Shown here piece after piece: positions 17,626 to 25,408 of a DNA stretch of 64,000 nucleotides. The position numbers and the translations under genes were made by a program. The DNA lies in contig CAVZBX010000005.1 of the NCBI GenBank assembly GCA_963773655.1, positions 372,001-436,000 on the forward strand. Reading direction: 5' to 3'. The notes below the pieces were generated by a model that saw only the letters and a list, made by a program, of their open reading frames with translations, was not told where the DNA came from and made no database searches. Origin of the DNA: DASSQJ01 sp963773655. GTDB taxonomy: Bacteria > Actinomycetota > Actinomycetes > Actinomycetales > Dermatophilaceae. The stretch's first letter is position 1. Each line of letters starts with the position of its first letter.

Positions 17626-18459
17626 TCAGTGGTGCTCGCTCACGGCGTCACCGATGTAGAGCGCCGCGAGCAGGGTGAAGATGAAGGCCTGCAGGAACTC
17701 GATGAGGAGCTCGAAGAAGGTCATGAGGATCGCGAAGCCGAAGGAGAGGATCCCCGAGAACTTCAGGAAGATCGTGTCGCCGTGGAGCAGCAGGTACTCG
17801 CCGCCGAGGATGAACACGAGGAGCATGAGGTGGCCCGCGAGCATGTTGCCCATGAGTCGCAGGGCGAGCGTCAGCGGGCGGATGATGAAGTAGGTGAGGA
17901 ACTCGAGGAAGAAGAGGATCGGCTTGAGCCAGCCGGGCAGCCCCGGCGGGACGAGCGACTTCATGTAGCCGACGACGCCGTGCTTCCGGCGCAGCGCCAC
18001 CACGTGGTAGACGACGTAGACGATGAGCGTCAGGACGATCGGGAACCCGAGCCGGCTGAAGGTCGGGAACTGGATGAAGGGGATGATCCCGGCGACGTTG
18101 TTGACGAGGAGCATCGTGAACAGCGTGAACAGCAGCGGGATGAACGGCTTGAAGTCCTTGGCGCCGATGATGTCGCGGGCGATCGTGTTGCGGACGAACC
18201 CGTAGACCTGCTCGGTCATCCACTGCCGCTTGCTCGGGACCAGCGAGAGCCGGCTCGTGGTGCTGACGAAGAACCACCCGAGGAAGCCCACCGTGAGGAG
18301 CAGGACCAGCGCCGGGCGGGTGAGGGCCCAGGCGCTGTCGCCGCCGACGACCGGCCACCAGAAGTTCGCGACGCCGGGGGTGACGAAGCCACCCTCGCCG
18401 CCCTCGGTCATGGGGACGACGCTCGGCAACAGGTGTGCGGACACCACGCTGGGGCTCAC
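17626..18459 (-). CDS. atpB: F0F1 ATP synthase subunit a
   Basis: 277 aa; membrane stator forming the proton half-channels. Several transmembrane helices are visible, with the essential Arg in the helix ending RLMGNMLAGH and the C-terminal helix LIEFLQAFIFTLLAALYIG. Start GTG 18459 is preceded by GAGGAGAGG and overlaps the stop of the upstream 40-codon ORF by two bases (GTGA). Confidence 0.96.
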   Translation of the reverse strand: MSPSVVSAHLLPSVVPMTEGGEGGFVTPGVANFWWPVVGGDSAWALTRPALVLLLTVGFLGWFFVSTTSRLSLVPSKRQWMTEQVYGFVRNTIARDIIGAKDFKPFIPLLFTLFTMLLVNNVAGIIPFIQFPTFSRLGFPIVLTLIVYVVYHVVALRRKHGVVGYMKSLVPPGLPGWLKPILFFLEFLTYFIIRPLTLALRLMGNMLAGHLMLLVFILGGEYLLLHGDTIFLKFSGILSFGFAILMTFFELLIEFLQAFIFTLLAALYIGDAVSEHH

Positions 18460-18578
18460 AGCCTCTCCTCGGGGGATTCCCGGACGCCGTCCAGGGGCGT
18501 CCGCTCGAACGGGACGTACGCTACCCGACCTGCGGAGGTGGTCGCGACGGTGGGACGGCCGGGCCGGGGGCCGTTCAC
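18456..18578 (-). CDS. Putative 40-aa microprotein fitted between atpI and atpB
   Basis: A 40-codon ORF starting at GTG 18578, which overlaps the atpI stop (GTGA). Its own TGA overlaps the GTG of atpB in the same way. GAGGAG sits five bases before its start. The product begins MNGPRPGRPTVATTS and ends GVRESPEERL: basic and Pro/Gly-rich at the N-terminus, without a membrane segment. The double overlap would let ribosomes pass from atpI to atpB without a break. No family is recognised. It may equally be a translated spacer that only couples atpB expression. Confidence 0.45.
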   Translation of the reverse strand: MNGPRPGRPTVATTSAGRVAYVPFERTPLDGVRESPEERL

Positions 18579-19030
18579 GACCGCTCCTCGGGTGAGCTGG
18601 AGGGCTCGTCGTAGACGGGCAGGTGGGCCCGGCGCAGGGCGCGCATCGAGAACAGCTGCCAGGCGATCGTGACGACGAGGGCGGTGACCCCGAGGGCGAA
18701 GCCGTCGACCCACTGCGCCCCGCGGAAGACCATGATGAAGAGCAACAGCGCGATGACCTGGGCGAAGTACACCGTCATCGCCACCGCGAAGAACGCGTGC
18801 GGGCTGGCGCTGCGCACGAGCCGGCTCAGCATGAACATGCCGGAGGCGTAGAAGAGCACCGAGACGGCGAGGCCGAGGACTCCCCCGGCGAGTGCGTCGA
18901 CCCCGCGCAGGGCCACGAGGACGACGACCGCCAGCACTCCGGCAGCGAGCGACGGCACCAGGGCCCCCCGGAGCATGACCGCGAACGGCCGACCCGCGTC
19001 GGGCACGGTGCTCGGGGTGGGGTCGGTCAT
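18575..19030 (-). CDS. atpI: ATP synthase-associated membrane protein I (AtpI-like)
   Basis: 151 aa starting at ATG 19030 (GAAGAGG upstream; the longer open frame is unsupported). Four transmembrane helices are evident at about residues 20-40, 45-67, 78-100 and 107-128. The position directly before atpB matches the actinobacterial AtpI/Rv1303 protein, thought to assist c-ring or a-subunit assembly and possibly Mg2+ supply. Sequence conservation is low, so identity rests on topology and position. Confidence 0.8.
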   Translation of the reverse strand: MTDPTPSTVPDAGRPFAVMLRGALVPSLAAGVLAVVVLVALRGVDALAGGVLGLAVSVLFYASGMFMLSRLVRSASPHAFFAVAMTVYFAQVIALLLFIMVFRGAQWVDGFALGVTALVVTIAWQLFSMRALRRAHLPVYDEPSSSPEERS

Positions 19031-19078
19031 CGACGATCGGCCTCTTCGGTGGTCGTGGCGGAGGTGGTTCCGTGACGG

Positions 19079-19098
19079 CTTGTGAAAGTTATCACAAG
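19079..19098. promoter_or_regulatory. CRP/GlxR-type operator upstream of the atp operon
   Basis: A perfect inverted repeat CTTGTGA-N6-TCACAAG contains TGTGA-N6-TCACA, the consensus of cAMP-receptor-protein-family regulators (Crp, actinobacterial GlxR). Its centre lies about 58 bases before the atpI start. On the minus strand GATAAC/TAACTT within the site could be a -10 with TTGGGT upstream as -35, so the regulator might compete with RNA polymerase. This last point is speculative. Confidence 0.7.
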
Positions 19099-19148
19099 CA
19101 GGGCGGGCCACCCAAAGCGCGCCGCGGGGCGGTGGCCCGGTGGGGCGC

Positions 19149-20540
19149 TCAGACCCGCCGGGCGAGGACCACCCAGACGGTGCGGGCGATGATCTCGAGG
19201 TCGAGGACGGGCGACCAGTTGACGAGGTACTGCAGGTCGTAGCCCAGCTTGTACCGCGCGTCGGTGTGGTACCTCCCGTGGATCTGCGCCAGGCCGGTGA
19301 GGCCCGGCGGCACCTCGTGGCGACGGGTGTAGCCGGCGATCTCCCTCTCGAACCCGGCGGTGAGCTCGGGTCGTTCCGGGCGCGGCCCGACGATCGACAT
19401 CCGCCCGGTCACGATGTGGAGGATCTGGGGCAGCTCGTCGGCGCGGGTCGCCCGCACCCACCGGCAGGCGGGGATGACCCGCGGGTCCCCGGCCGTCGCG
19501 AGCTGGGCCCCGCCGTGCGCCTCGGCGTCGACGCGCATCGTGCGGAACTTGACCATCTCGAACGGCTCTCCCCCGGCGCCGACCCGCACCTGGCGGTAGA
19601 ACAGCGGCCGCCCGGCCACGACGAGCTGGTAGAGGGCCGTCGCCCCGAGCAGCACGGCCCACACGGGGAGGGTGAGGAGGAGGAGCACCACGTCGAGCAG
19701 CCGTTTGAAGTGCTGCTGCGAGGCCGCCATCGTCTGCGGCAGGAGCAGGACGAACGGCATCCCCGCGATCTCGCGCAGCCGGGCCAGGCCGAAGAGCGTC
19801 TCCCGGCCGCCCACCCGCAGCAGGACGGTGGCACCGGCCTGGTCGAGGCGGCCGATGGTCCGCGGGTACCACTCGTCGAGCCACTCCGGGGACACGAGCA
19901 GCACGTCGGTGGCGTCGGCGCCCCGCACGGTGTCGACGATGGCGTGCACCTCGTCGACCTCCGCCACCAGGTGCAGGTCGGACTCGTTCGCCGCGAGGTG
20001 CTGGCGGGCGAGCTCGAGGTCCTTGCCGCGCCCGGCGAGGACCACCCGCGGCGGCCCCTCGCGCCGGGTCCGGAGGGTGTGGACGATGACGCGGTTGACC
20101 GCGACCGCGACGCCGGCCACGACGATGACCGCCAGGAGGTTCGGGATCGGGAACGGCAGCGCCCGGCCGAGGAAGTCGCCGCGCTGGCGCAGCAGTCCGC
20201 TCAGCGCGAGGTTGAGCAGGGCGACGAAGCTGCCGGCGGCAAGGGAGAGCCGGGCGGCCCTCGGCAGCACCGCCGCTCCCCCGAGCCGCGGCTCGCGCTC
20301 GTAGAGGCCGCCGAAGTAGTAGGCGAAGAAGAAGATGAGCGACGCGACGGCGAAGGAGACGAGGTAGGCGGCCAGGTTGTAGGTGGGCCACGGCGGCAGG
20401 CCGAAGCGCACGACCATCGCGACGACGGACAGGCCGAAGACGGCGAGGACGTCGAGGAGCATGACGAGCCGGAAACCCCTGCGGTTGAGCCGGGTGAGCA
20501 GGCGGGGCTCCGGCTCGGCTGCGGGGGGCGGCTGGCTCAC
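19149..20540 (-). CDS. Polyprenyl-phosphate sugar-1-phosphate transferase (WbaP/EpsE-like)
   Basis: 463 aa. An N-terminal membrane region of about four helices (residues about 22-135) is followed by a nucleotide-binding-like soluble domain (about 140-250) and a C-terminal bacterial sugar transferase domain (about 255-463). The catalytic domain shows FYRQVRVG, MVKFRTMRVDAE, RADELPQ, SIVGPRPERPE and PPGLTGLAQI. These enzymes move a hexose-1-phosphate from a UDP-sugar to a polyprenyl phosphate, starting capsule or exopolysaccharide synthesis; the sugar is unknown. The start is GTG 20540, just after glyA. In M. tuberculosis this position is held by the unrelated polytopic transferase Rfe/WecA. 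Confidence 0.88.
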   Translation of the reverse strand: MSQPPPAAEPEPRLLTRLNRRGFRLVMLLDVLAVFGLSVVAMVVRFGLPPWPTYNLAAYLVSFAVASLIFFFAYYFGGLYEREPRLGGAAVLPRAARLSLAAGSFVALLNLALSGLLRQRGDFLGRALPFPIPNLLAVIVVAGVAVAVNRVIVHTLRTRREGPPRVVLAGRGKDLELARQHLAANESDLHLVAEVDEVHAIVDTVRGADATDVLLVSPEWLDEWYPRTIGRLDQAGATVLLRVGGRETLFGLARLREIAGMPFVLLLPQTMAASQQHFKRLLDVVLLLLTLPVWAVLLGATALYQLVVAGRPLFYRQVRVGAGGEPFEMVKFRTMRVDAEAHGGAQLATAGDPRVIPACRWVRATRADELPQILHIVTGRMSIVGPRPERPELTAGFEREIAGYTRRHEVPPGLTGLAQIHGRYHTDARYKLGYDLQYLVNWSPVLDLEIIARTVWVVLARRV

Positions 20541-20560
20541 CGGGGACGGCTCCGCAGGGG

Positions 20561-21844
20561 TCAGACCGAGGGGCGCGGGTACGCCGGGAACGCCTCGACG
20601 AGCTCGCTCACCCGACCGCGCACCTCCCGGGAGACGGCGTGCTCGGGGTCGGCGTCGCCCTCGGTGACCGCCCGCGCGATGAGCGCTCCGATGGTGCGCA
20701 TCTCCTCCTCGCCCATCCCCTGGCTGGTGACGCAGGGGGTTCCCACCCGGATACCGGACGCGATGTTCGGCTTCTGCGGGTCGAACGGGATGGCGTTCTT
20801 GTTGAGCGTGATCCCCGCCGCGTCGCAGCGTGCCTCGGCGTCGGCGCCGGTGACGTGGACCTGCTGCAGGTCGTGCAGCGACAGGTGCGTGTCGGTGCCC
20901 CCGGTCGTGGGCCGGATGCCGTGCTCGCCGAGGGTGGCGGCGAGCACGGAGGCGTTGGTGATCACCTGTCGCGTGTACGCGGCGTACTCCGGGGTGGCGC
21001 ACTCCTTGAAGTTGACCGCCTTGGCGGCGATCGTGTGCATCTGGGGGCCACCCTGCATCATCGGGAAGACGGCCTTGTCGATGGCGGCGGCGTGCTCCTC
21101 GCGGCAGACGATGGCGCCCGAGCGCGGGCCGCGCAGCACCTTGTGGGTCGTGAACGAGACGACGTCGGCGTACGGGACCGGGCTCGGGATGGCCTTGCCG
21201 GCGACCAGGCCGATGAAGTGCGCGGCGTCGACCCAGAAGATCGCGCCCACCTCGTCGGCGATGGCGCGGAAGCGGGCGAAGTCGATGGTGCGCGGGATGG
21301 CGGAGCCGCCGGCGAGCAGGACCTTGGGACGGTGCTCCTTCGCCAGCCGCTCGACCTCGTCGTAGTCGATGTCCTCGGTGTCCCGGTCGACGCCGTAGTG
21401 GACGGCGTCGAACCACTTGCCGGAGAACGAGACCTTGGCCCCGTGGGTGAGGTGGCCGCCGTGGGGCAGGCTCATCGCCAGCAGGGTCTCGCCGGGCTTC
21501 ATGAAGGCGCCGTAGACGGCCTGGTTGGCGCTGGCGCCGGAGTGGGGCTGGACGTTGGCGTGGTCGGCGTCGAAGAGGGCCGTGCAGCGCTCGATGGCGA
21601 GCCGCTCGGCCTTGTCGACCTCGGAGCAGCCGCCGTAGTAGCGGCGGCCGGGGTAGCCCTCGGCGTACTTGTTCGACAGCGTCGACCCGAGCGCGGTGAG
21701 CACCTCGGGGCTCGAGAGGTTCTCGCTGGCGATGAGCTGCAGGCCGCCGCGCAGCCGGGCCAGCTCGCCGGTGAGGACCGCCGCGATCTCGGGGTCGAAG
21801 GCCTGCAGGGCGTCGAAGTCGGACCCGTAGAACGTCTCACTCAT
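20561..21844 (-). CDS. glyA: Serine hydroxymethyltransferase
   Basis: 427 aa; PLP enzyme converting serine and tetrahydrofolate to glycine and methylene-THF. Landmarks are LIASENLSSPEVLTALGS, YYGGCSEVD, NVQPHSGASANQAVY, the PLP-lysine segment FTTHKVLRGPRSG and ASGIRVGTP. Start ATG 21844 overlaps the stop of sua5 (ATGA), so the two are coupled. GlyA is about 20 bases from the sugar-phosphate transferase gene, forming a sua5-glyA-transferase run. Confidence 0.97.
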   Translation of the reverse strand: MSETFYGSDFDALQAFDPEIAAVLTGELARLRGGLQLIASENLSSPEVLTALGSTLSNKYAEGYPGRRYYGGCSEVDKAERLAIERCTALFDADHANVQPHSGASANQAVYGAFMKPGETLLAMSLPHGGHLTHGAKVSFSGKWFDAVHYGVDRDTEDIDYDEVERLAKEHRPKVLLAGGSAIPRTIDFARFRAIADEVGAIFWVDAAHFIGLVAGKAIPSPVPYADVVSFTTHKVLRGPRSGAIVCREEHAAAIDKAVFPMMQGGPQMHTIAAKAVNFKECATPEYAAYTRQVITNASVLAATLGEHGIRPTTGGTDTHLSLHDLQQVHVTGADAEARCDAAGITLNKNAIPFDPQKPNIASGIRVGTPCVTSQGMGEEEMRTIGALIARAVTEGDADPEHAVSREVRGRVSELVEAFPAYPRPSV

Positions 21845-22554
21845 GACTCGGTGCTCTCCGGCTGCTCGCTGGTGGTGGGCGCGTCGGTCTCGGCGCCCGT
21901 CAACTCTAGGGCGTCCGCCCGCGACCGCTCGACCACGCCCATCAGGGCCTCCTCCGACAGCGCGCCGAGGCGCAGGACGACCGGCTCCTCGCGGGTGCAG
22001 TCGACGATCGTCGAGGCGAGCCCGCCGGCGACCGGGCCGCCGTCGAGGTAGAACTCGACGCTGGGCCCGAGCTGGCTGGCCGCCTCGACGACGGTGCGGG
22101 ACGAGGGGTGGCCGTGCCGGTTCGCGCTGCTCACCGCCATCGGGCCCACCTCGCCGAGCAGGGCGAGGGCGACCGGGTGGTCCGGCATCCGCAGCGCCAC
22201 CGTGCCCCCGGTGTCACCGAGGTCCCAGGCGAGGGAGGGCTGGGCCCGCAGCACGACGGTGAGCGGGCCGGGCCAGAACTCCTCCATCAGCGCCCGGGCG
22301 TAGTCGGGTACGTCGGTGGCGAGCCCGTCGACGGTCCGGGTGTCGGGCACCAGCACCGGGGGCGGCACGTCGCGGGCCCGGCCCTTGGCCTCGAGGAGGG
22401 AGCGCACGGCCTCGGGCGAGAAGGCGTCGGCGCCGACGCCGTAGAGGGTGTCCGTGGGCAGGACGACGAGCTTGCCGGCCCGCACGCCCTCGGCCGCCTT
22501 GCCCACCGCCTCGGACCGGCCGTGGTCGGTGGTGCAGTCGAAGACCGGGCTCAT
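21841..22554 (-). CDS. L-threonylcarbamoyladenylate synthase (Sua5/YrdC/TsaC)
   Basis: 237 aa. The YrdC fold motif VVLPTDTLYGVGADAF and the substrate-binding LEAKGRARDVPPPVLV, FWPGPLTVVL and VALRMPDHP are present, followed by VSSANRHG. It makes threonylcarbamoyl-AMP for the t6A37 modification of ANN-decoding tRNAs. The ATG 22554 start is preceded by TAGGCT eight bases upstream and no clear Shine-Dalgarno. The normally conserved KGRP-type core reads KGRARDVPP, a minor variant. M. tuberculosis Rv1301 occupies the same place after prmC. Confidence 0.9.
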   Translation of the reverse strand: MSPVFDCTTDHGRSEAVGKAAEGVRAGKLVVLPTDTLYGVGADAFSPEAVRSLLEAKGRARDVPPPVLVPDTRTVDGLATDVPDYARALMEEFWPGPLTVVLRAQPSLAWDLGDTGGTVALRMPDHPVALALLGEVGPMAVSSANRHGHPSSRTVVEAASQLGPSVEFYLDGGPVAGGLASTIVDCTREEPVVLRLGALSEEALMGVVERSRADALELTGAETDAPTTSEQPESTES

Positions 22555-22562
22555 GGGGCCCC

Positions 22563-22568
22563 AGCCTA
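22563..22568 (-). promoter_or_regulatory. Leaderless-type -10 box TAGGCT for sua5
   Basis: TAGGCT on the minus strand lies eight bases before the ATG of sua5; a slightly wider spacing than the other leaderless candidates. Confidence 0.4.
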
Positions 22569-22677
22569 GGGGGGCGGATTGGTCTGCTCGCAGACGGCAC
22601 ACCGCCGCTCCCGGCCCCTAGGGTCGGTGGAGCCGCGGGGGCGAGAGCCGTCCCCCGACGAACGAGAGGTGAATCCC

Positions 22678-22761
22678 ATGCGAGGCTCCGGCCTGATCTG
22701 GACGATCGTCGGCGTGCTGCTCGTCATCGCGCTGCTGATCTTCATCCTCGGCCGCATCTGA
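22678..22761 (+). CDS. 27-aa single-helix membrane peptide
   Basis: ATG 22678 has GAGAGGTGA about six bases upstream. The peptide starts MRGSGLIWTIVGV and continues as a single hydrophobic helix ending in GRI, so almost the whole molecule is a membrane segment with one basic residue near each end. Very similar tiny membrane proteins (GLIWTIVGVLL-type) occur widely in actinomycetes, usually as hypothetical or hydrophobic proteins. It is transcribed divergently from sua5. Its function is unknown. Confidence 0.65.
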   Translation: MRGSGLIWTIVGVLLVIALLIFILGRI

Positions 22762-22820
22762 CCGGCCAACGCCCGGCGGCCGGTCGAGACCGTGCCGGTT
22801 CGCCGCGGCGCCCGGGCCGG

Positions 22821-23699
22821 TCATCCACCGCCTCGCACCGCCACCGTCGCCCGCGGCCGTCCCGCGAGGTCGGCGTGGTCCACCACCTCGGTCCACGACC
22901 CGGTCGCCACCAGGGCCGCCGGCAGCGAGGCCCCCTGGCTGTCGGCGTGCTCCATGACGAGCACCCCGCCTCCGCGCAGCAGCACCGCGGCCCGCGCCGC
23001 CACGGCGAGCGGCACCGCGAGCCCGTCCGGCGACCCCCCGTAGAGCGCCGCCTCCGGGTCGTGGTCGCGGACCTCCGGGTCCACGGGCACGGCGCCGACC
23101 GGGATGTACGGCGGGTTGCTCACCACGACGTCCACCCCACCCTCGAGGTCGGGGAAGGAGACCGTCGCGTCACCGTGCCGAAGGTCCACGTCCAGGCCCG
23201 ACGCCGCGAGGTTCTGCGCGGCCCAGGCGTGCGCCTCGGGGGTCAGCTCGACCGCGTGGACGCGGGCACCGGGGACCTCGTCGGCGACGGCGAGCGCGAT
23301 GGCCCCCGAGCCGGTGCACAGGTCGACGACGACGGGGTGCTCGCCGGCCACCCGCGCCGCCTCGATGGCGAGGCCCGCCACCACCTCGGTCTCCGGGCGC
23401 GGCACGAAGACCCCCGGGCCGACGGCGAGGGTGAGGCCGCGGAAGGGCGCACGTCCGGTGAGGTGCTGCAGCGGTACGCGCGCCAGCCGCTCCCCCACGA
23501 GGCCCTCGAACCGGTCGAGGAAGCCCTCGTCGGCCGGGTCGCGCAGCACCATCCGGCGCCGGACCTCGGCGGCGTCGCAGCCGAGAGCGAAGGCGGCGAG
23601 CTCGAGGGCGTCCGTCCCGGGGGAGGCGACCCCTGCGGCCTCGAGGGCGAGCCGGGCCCGCGTCACCGCCTCGTGGACGGTCGCGGCGGAGGTCGTCAC
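22821..23699 (-). CDS. prmC: Peptide chain release factor N5-glutamine methyltransferase
   Basis: 292 aa; methylates the Gln of the GGQ motif in release factors. The N-terminal helical bundle that contacts the release factor (to about residue 80) is followed by a class I SAM methyltransferase with RPETEVV, VVDLCTGSGAIALAV and the catalytic VVSNPPYIP. The GTG start overlaps the stop of prfA, its substrate gene (GTGA). The longer open frame upstream lies inside prfA and is not used. Confidence 0.95.
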   Translation of the reverse strand: MTTSAATVHEAVTRARLALEAAGVASPGTDALELAAFALGCDAAEVRRRMVLRDPADEGFLDRFEGLVGERLARVPLQHLTGRAPFRGLTLAVGPGVFVPRPETEVVAGLAIEAARVAGEHPVVVDLCTGSGAIALAVADEVPGARVHAVELTPEAHAWAAQNLAASGLDVDLRHGDATVSFPDLEGGVDVVVSNPPYIPVGAVPVDPEVRDHDPEAALYGGSPDGLAVPLAVAARAAVLLRGGGVLVMEHADSQGASLPAALVATGSWTEVVDHADLAGRPRATVAVRGGG

Positions 23700-24772
23700 C
23701 GCTCCGCGACGGCGGCGAGCCGGGCGGCCTCGTCGGCGTCGACCGCCGACTGCACCACCGGGTCGAGGTCGCCGTCGAGGACCGCGTCGAGGTTGTGCGC
23801 CTTGTAGCCGGTGCGGTGGTCGCTGACCCGGTTCTCGGGAAAGTTGTAGGTGCGGATCCGCTCGGAGCGGTCGACGGTGCGCACCTGGCTGGCCCGGGCG
23901 TCCGCGTCGGCGGCCCGTCGCTCGTCCATCGCCATCTGGTGCAGCCGGGCCCGCAGCACCCGCATCGCGGCCTCGCGGTTCTGCAGCTGGCTCTTCTCGT
24001 TCTGGCACGAGACCACGAGTCCGGTGGGTAGGTGCGTGATCCGGACCGCGGAGTCGGTGGTGTTGACGCTCTGCCCCCCGGGGCCGCTCGAGCGGTACAC
24101 GTCGATGCGCAGGTCGCCGGGGTCCACCTGCACCTCGACCTCCTCGGCCTCCGGCATCACCCACACGCCCGCAGCGGAGGTGTGGATCCGGCCCTGGCTC
24201 TCGGTGACGGGCACGCGCTGGACGCGGTGCACGCCGCCCTCGAACTTCAGGCGCGCCCACGGCGCCTCGCCGGGCCGTGGTGCGCCGCGGGTCTTCACCG
24301 CCACCCGCGCGTCCTTGTAGCCGCCGAGGTCGGACTCGGTGGCGTCGAGCACCTGGGTGCTCCAGCCGCGGCGTTCCGCGTAGCGCAGGTACATCCGCAG
24401 CAGGTCGGCGGCGAAGAGGGCGGACTCCTCACCGCCCTCGCCCGCCTTGACCTCGAGGATGACGTCGCGGTCGTCGTCGGGGTCGCGCGGGACGAGCAGC
24501 CGGCGCAGGCGGTCCCCGGCGGCGGCCAGCGCCTCCTCGATAGCGGGGAGCTCGGCGGCGAAGGAGGGGTCCTCGGCGGCGAGCTCACGGGCCGCGTCGA
24601 GGTCGTCGTGGGCGGCGGTCCAGGCCCGGTGCGCGGCGACGACCGGGGCGAGCGCCGCGTAGCGCCGGCTCGCCTCGCGCAGCCGGTCGGGGTCGGAGGC
24701 GACCGCGGGGTCGGCCATGGCGCGCTCGAGCTCGGCGTGCTCGTCGACGAGGGCCCGTGCGGACTCCAGCAT
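23696..24772 (-). CDS. prfA: Peptide chain release factor 1
   Basis: 358 aa; recognises UAA and UAG. The hydrolysis motif is SSGPGGQSVN and the C-terminal peptidyl-tRNA-hydrolase-like domain retains RITHLPTGLVV and QNEKSQLQNR. The PVTESQGRIHTSA region carries the codon-recognition loop of RF1-type factors. It is coupled to prmC and lies downstream of rpmE, the order known from M. tuberculosis. Confidence 0.97.
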   Translation of the reverse strand: MLESARALVDEHAELERAMADPAVASDPDRLREASRRYAALAPVVAAHRAWTAAHDDLDAARELAAEDPSFAAELPAIEEALAAAGDRLRRLLVPRDPDDDRDVILEVKAGEGGEESALFAADLLRMYLRYAERRGWSTQVLDATESDLGGYKDARVAVKTRGAPRPGEAPWARLKFEGGVHRVQRVPVTESQGRIHTSAAGVWVMPEAEEVEVQVDPGDLRIDVYRSSGPGGQSVNTTDSAVRITHLPTGLVVSCQNEKSQLQNREAAMRVLRARLHQMAMDERRAADADARASQVRTVDRSERIRTYNFPENRVSDHRTGYKAHNLDAVLDGDLDPVVQSAVDADEAARLAAVAER

Positions 24773-24800
24773 CCGACCTCCTCCTACCGCCCCACCCGCC

Positions 24801-24831
24801 TCGACATTTCGGGGTCACCCCGAAATGTCGA
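24801..24831. repeat. Perfect 31-bp palindrome between rpmE and prfA
   Basis: Two 15-base arms (TCGACATTTCGGGGT and its exact complement) surround a single central base. It sits 29 bases before the prfA start and contains an AT-rich block unlike its surroundings. It could be an attenuator hairpin, an operator or a copy of a dispersed intergenic palindrome. There is no U tract on either side. Confidence 0.75.
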
Positions 24832-24902
24832 CCCGGCAGGGGTTGCGTTGCCTTGTGACGCCGACGTTCCCGTGCCTCGAACGACGTCGCGACGAGACAC
24901 GA

Positions 24903-24936
24903 GTGCGCCGGCCCGCCCGGGGGCGGACCGGCGCAC
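24903..24936 (-). terminator. Hairpin after rpmE
   Basis: GTGCGCCGGCCCGCC pairs with GGCGGACCGGCGCAC with one G-T wobble around a 4-base loop, eight bases after the rpmE stop. It probably limits readthrough from rpmE into prfA. Confidence 0.6.
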
Positions 24937-24944
24937 CGGTGGAG

Positions 24945-25160
24945 CTACTTGGCGGCCTTCTTGCCGTACCGCTGCTCGAACCGGGCCACGCGGCCACCGG
25001 TGTCGAGGATCTTCTGCTTGCCCGTGTAGAACGGGTGGCAGTTGCTGCACACGTCGGCGTGGATGACGCCGTTGGGCGCGGTGCTGCGCGTGGTGAACGT
25101 GTTGCCACAGGTGCAGGTGACCGTGGTCTCCACGTAGTCGGGGTGGATGTCCTTCTTCAC
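24945..25160 (-). CDS. rpmE: 50S ribosomal protein L31 (zinc-binding type)
   Basis: 71 aa. MKKDIHPDYVETTVTCTCGN and VCSNCHPFYTGKQK give two CxC/CxxC pairs, so this is the zinc-containing C+ form, not the zinc-independent paralogue induced by Zur. It lies between prfA and, in other actinomycetes, rho; here a four-gene block separates it from rho. Confidence 0.97.
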   Translation of the reverse strand: MKKDIHPDYVETTVTCTCGNTFTTRSTAPNGVIHADVCSNCHPFYTGKQKILDTGGRVARFEQRYGKKAAK

Positions 25161-25363
25161 GATGTCTCCTCAAGCTGCCCGGGTCGGCGGGCGCAGCACC
25201 CTGCTGCCCCCGTGGCGCCCCGCCTGCGGCCCTCGTGGGAGGCCGCTCAGGAAACGCGTCGTGCCGTGAACCGGTCCAGCGCTCAAGTGTGCCAGAGCAG
25301 CACACCGACCACCTAAACGGCGGCGGCCACGGCGGCATTCCCCCGCCGATGGCGCGCACCGGT

Positions 25364-25391
25364 GGTGGTCGGTGGTCGGTGGTCGGTGGTC
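25364..25391 (+). repeat. Four tandem copies of the 7-mer GGTGGTC
   Basis: Four exact copies of GGTGGTC end six bases before the -10 box of the LLM gene, so they occupy the -35 and spacer region of that promoter. Confidence 0.8.
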
Positions 25392-25396
25392 GGCGC

Positions 25397-25402
25397 TAGC
25401 GT
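25397..25402 (+). promoter_or_regulatory. Leaderless -10 box TAGCGT for the LLM oxidoreductase gene
   Basis: TAGCGT is followed by six bases (CCTCGG) and the ATG at 25409. No Shine-Dalgarno is present. Confidence 0.6.
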
Positions 25403-25408
25403 CCTCGG

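Noticed and set aside
24903..24936. L31 mRNA zinc-responsive riboswitch
   Set aside because: The hairpin is downstream of rpmE, not in its leader, and looks like an ordinary terminator.
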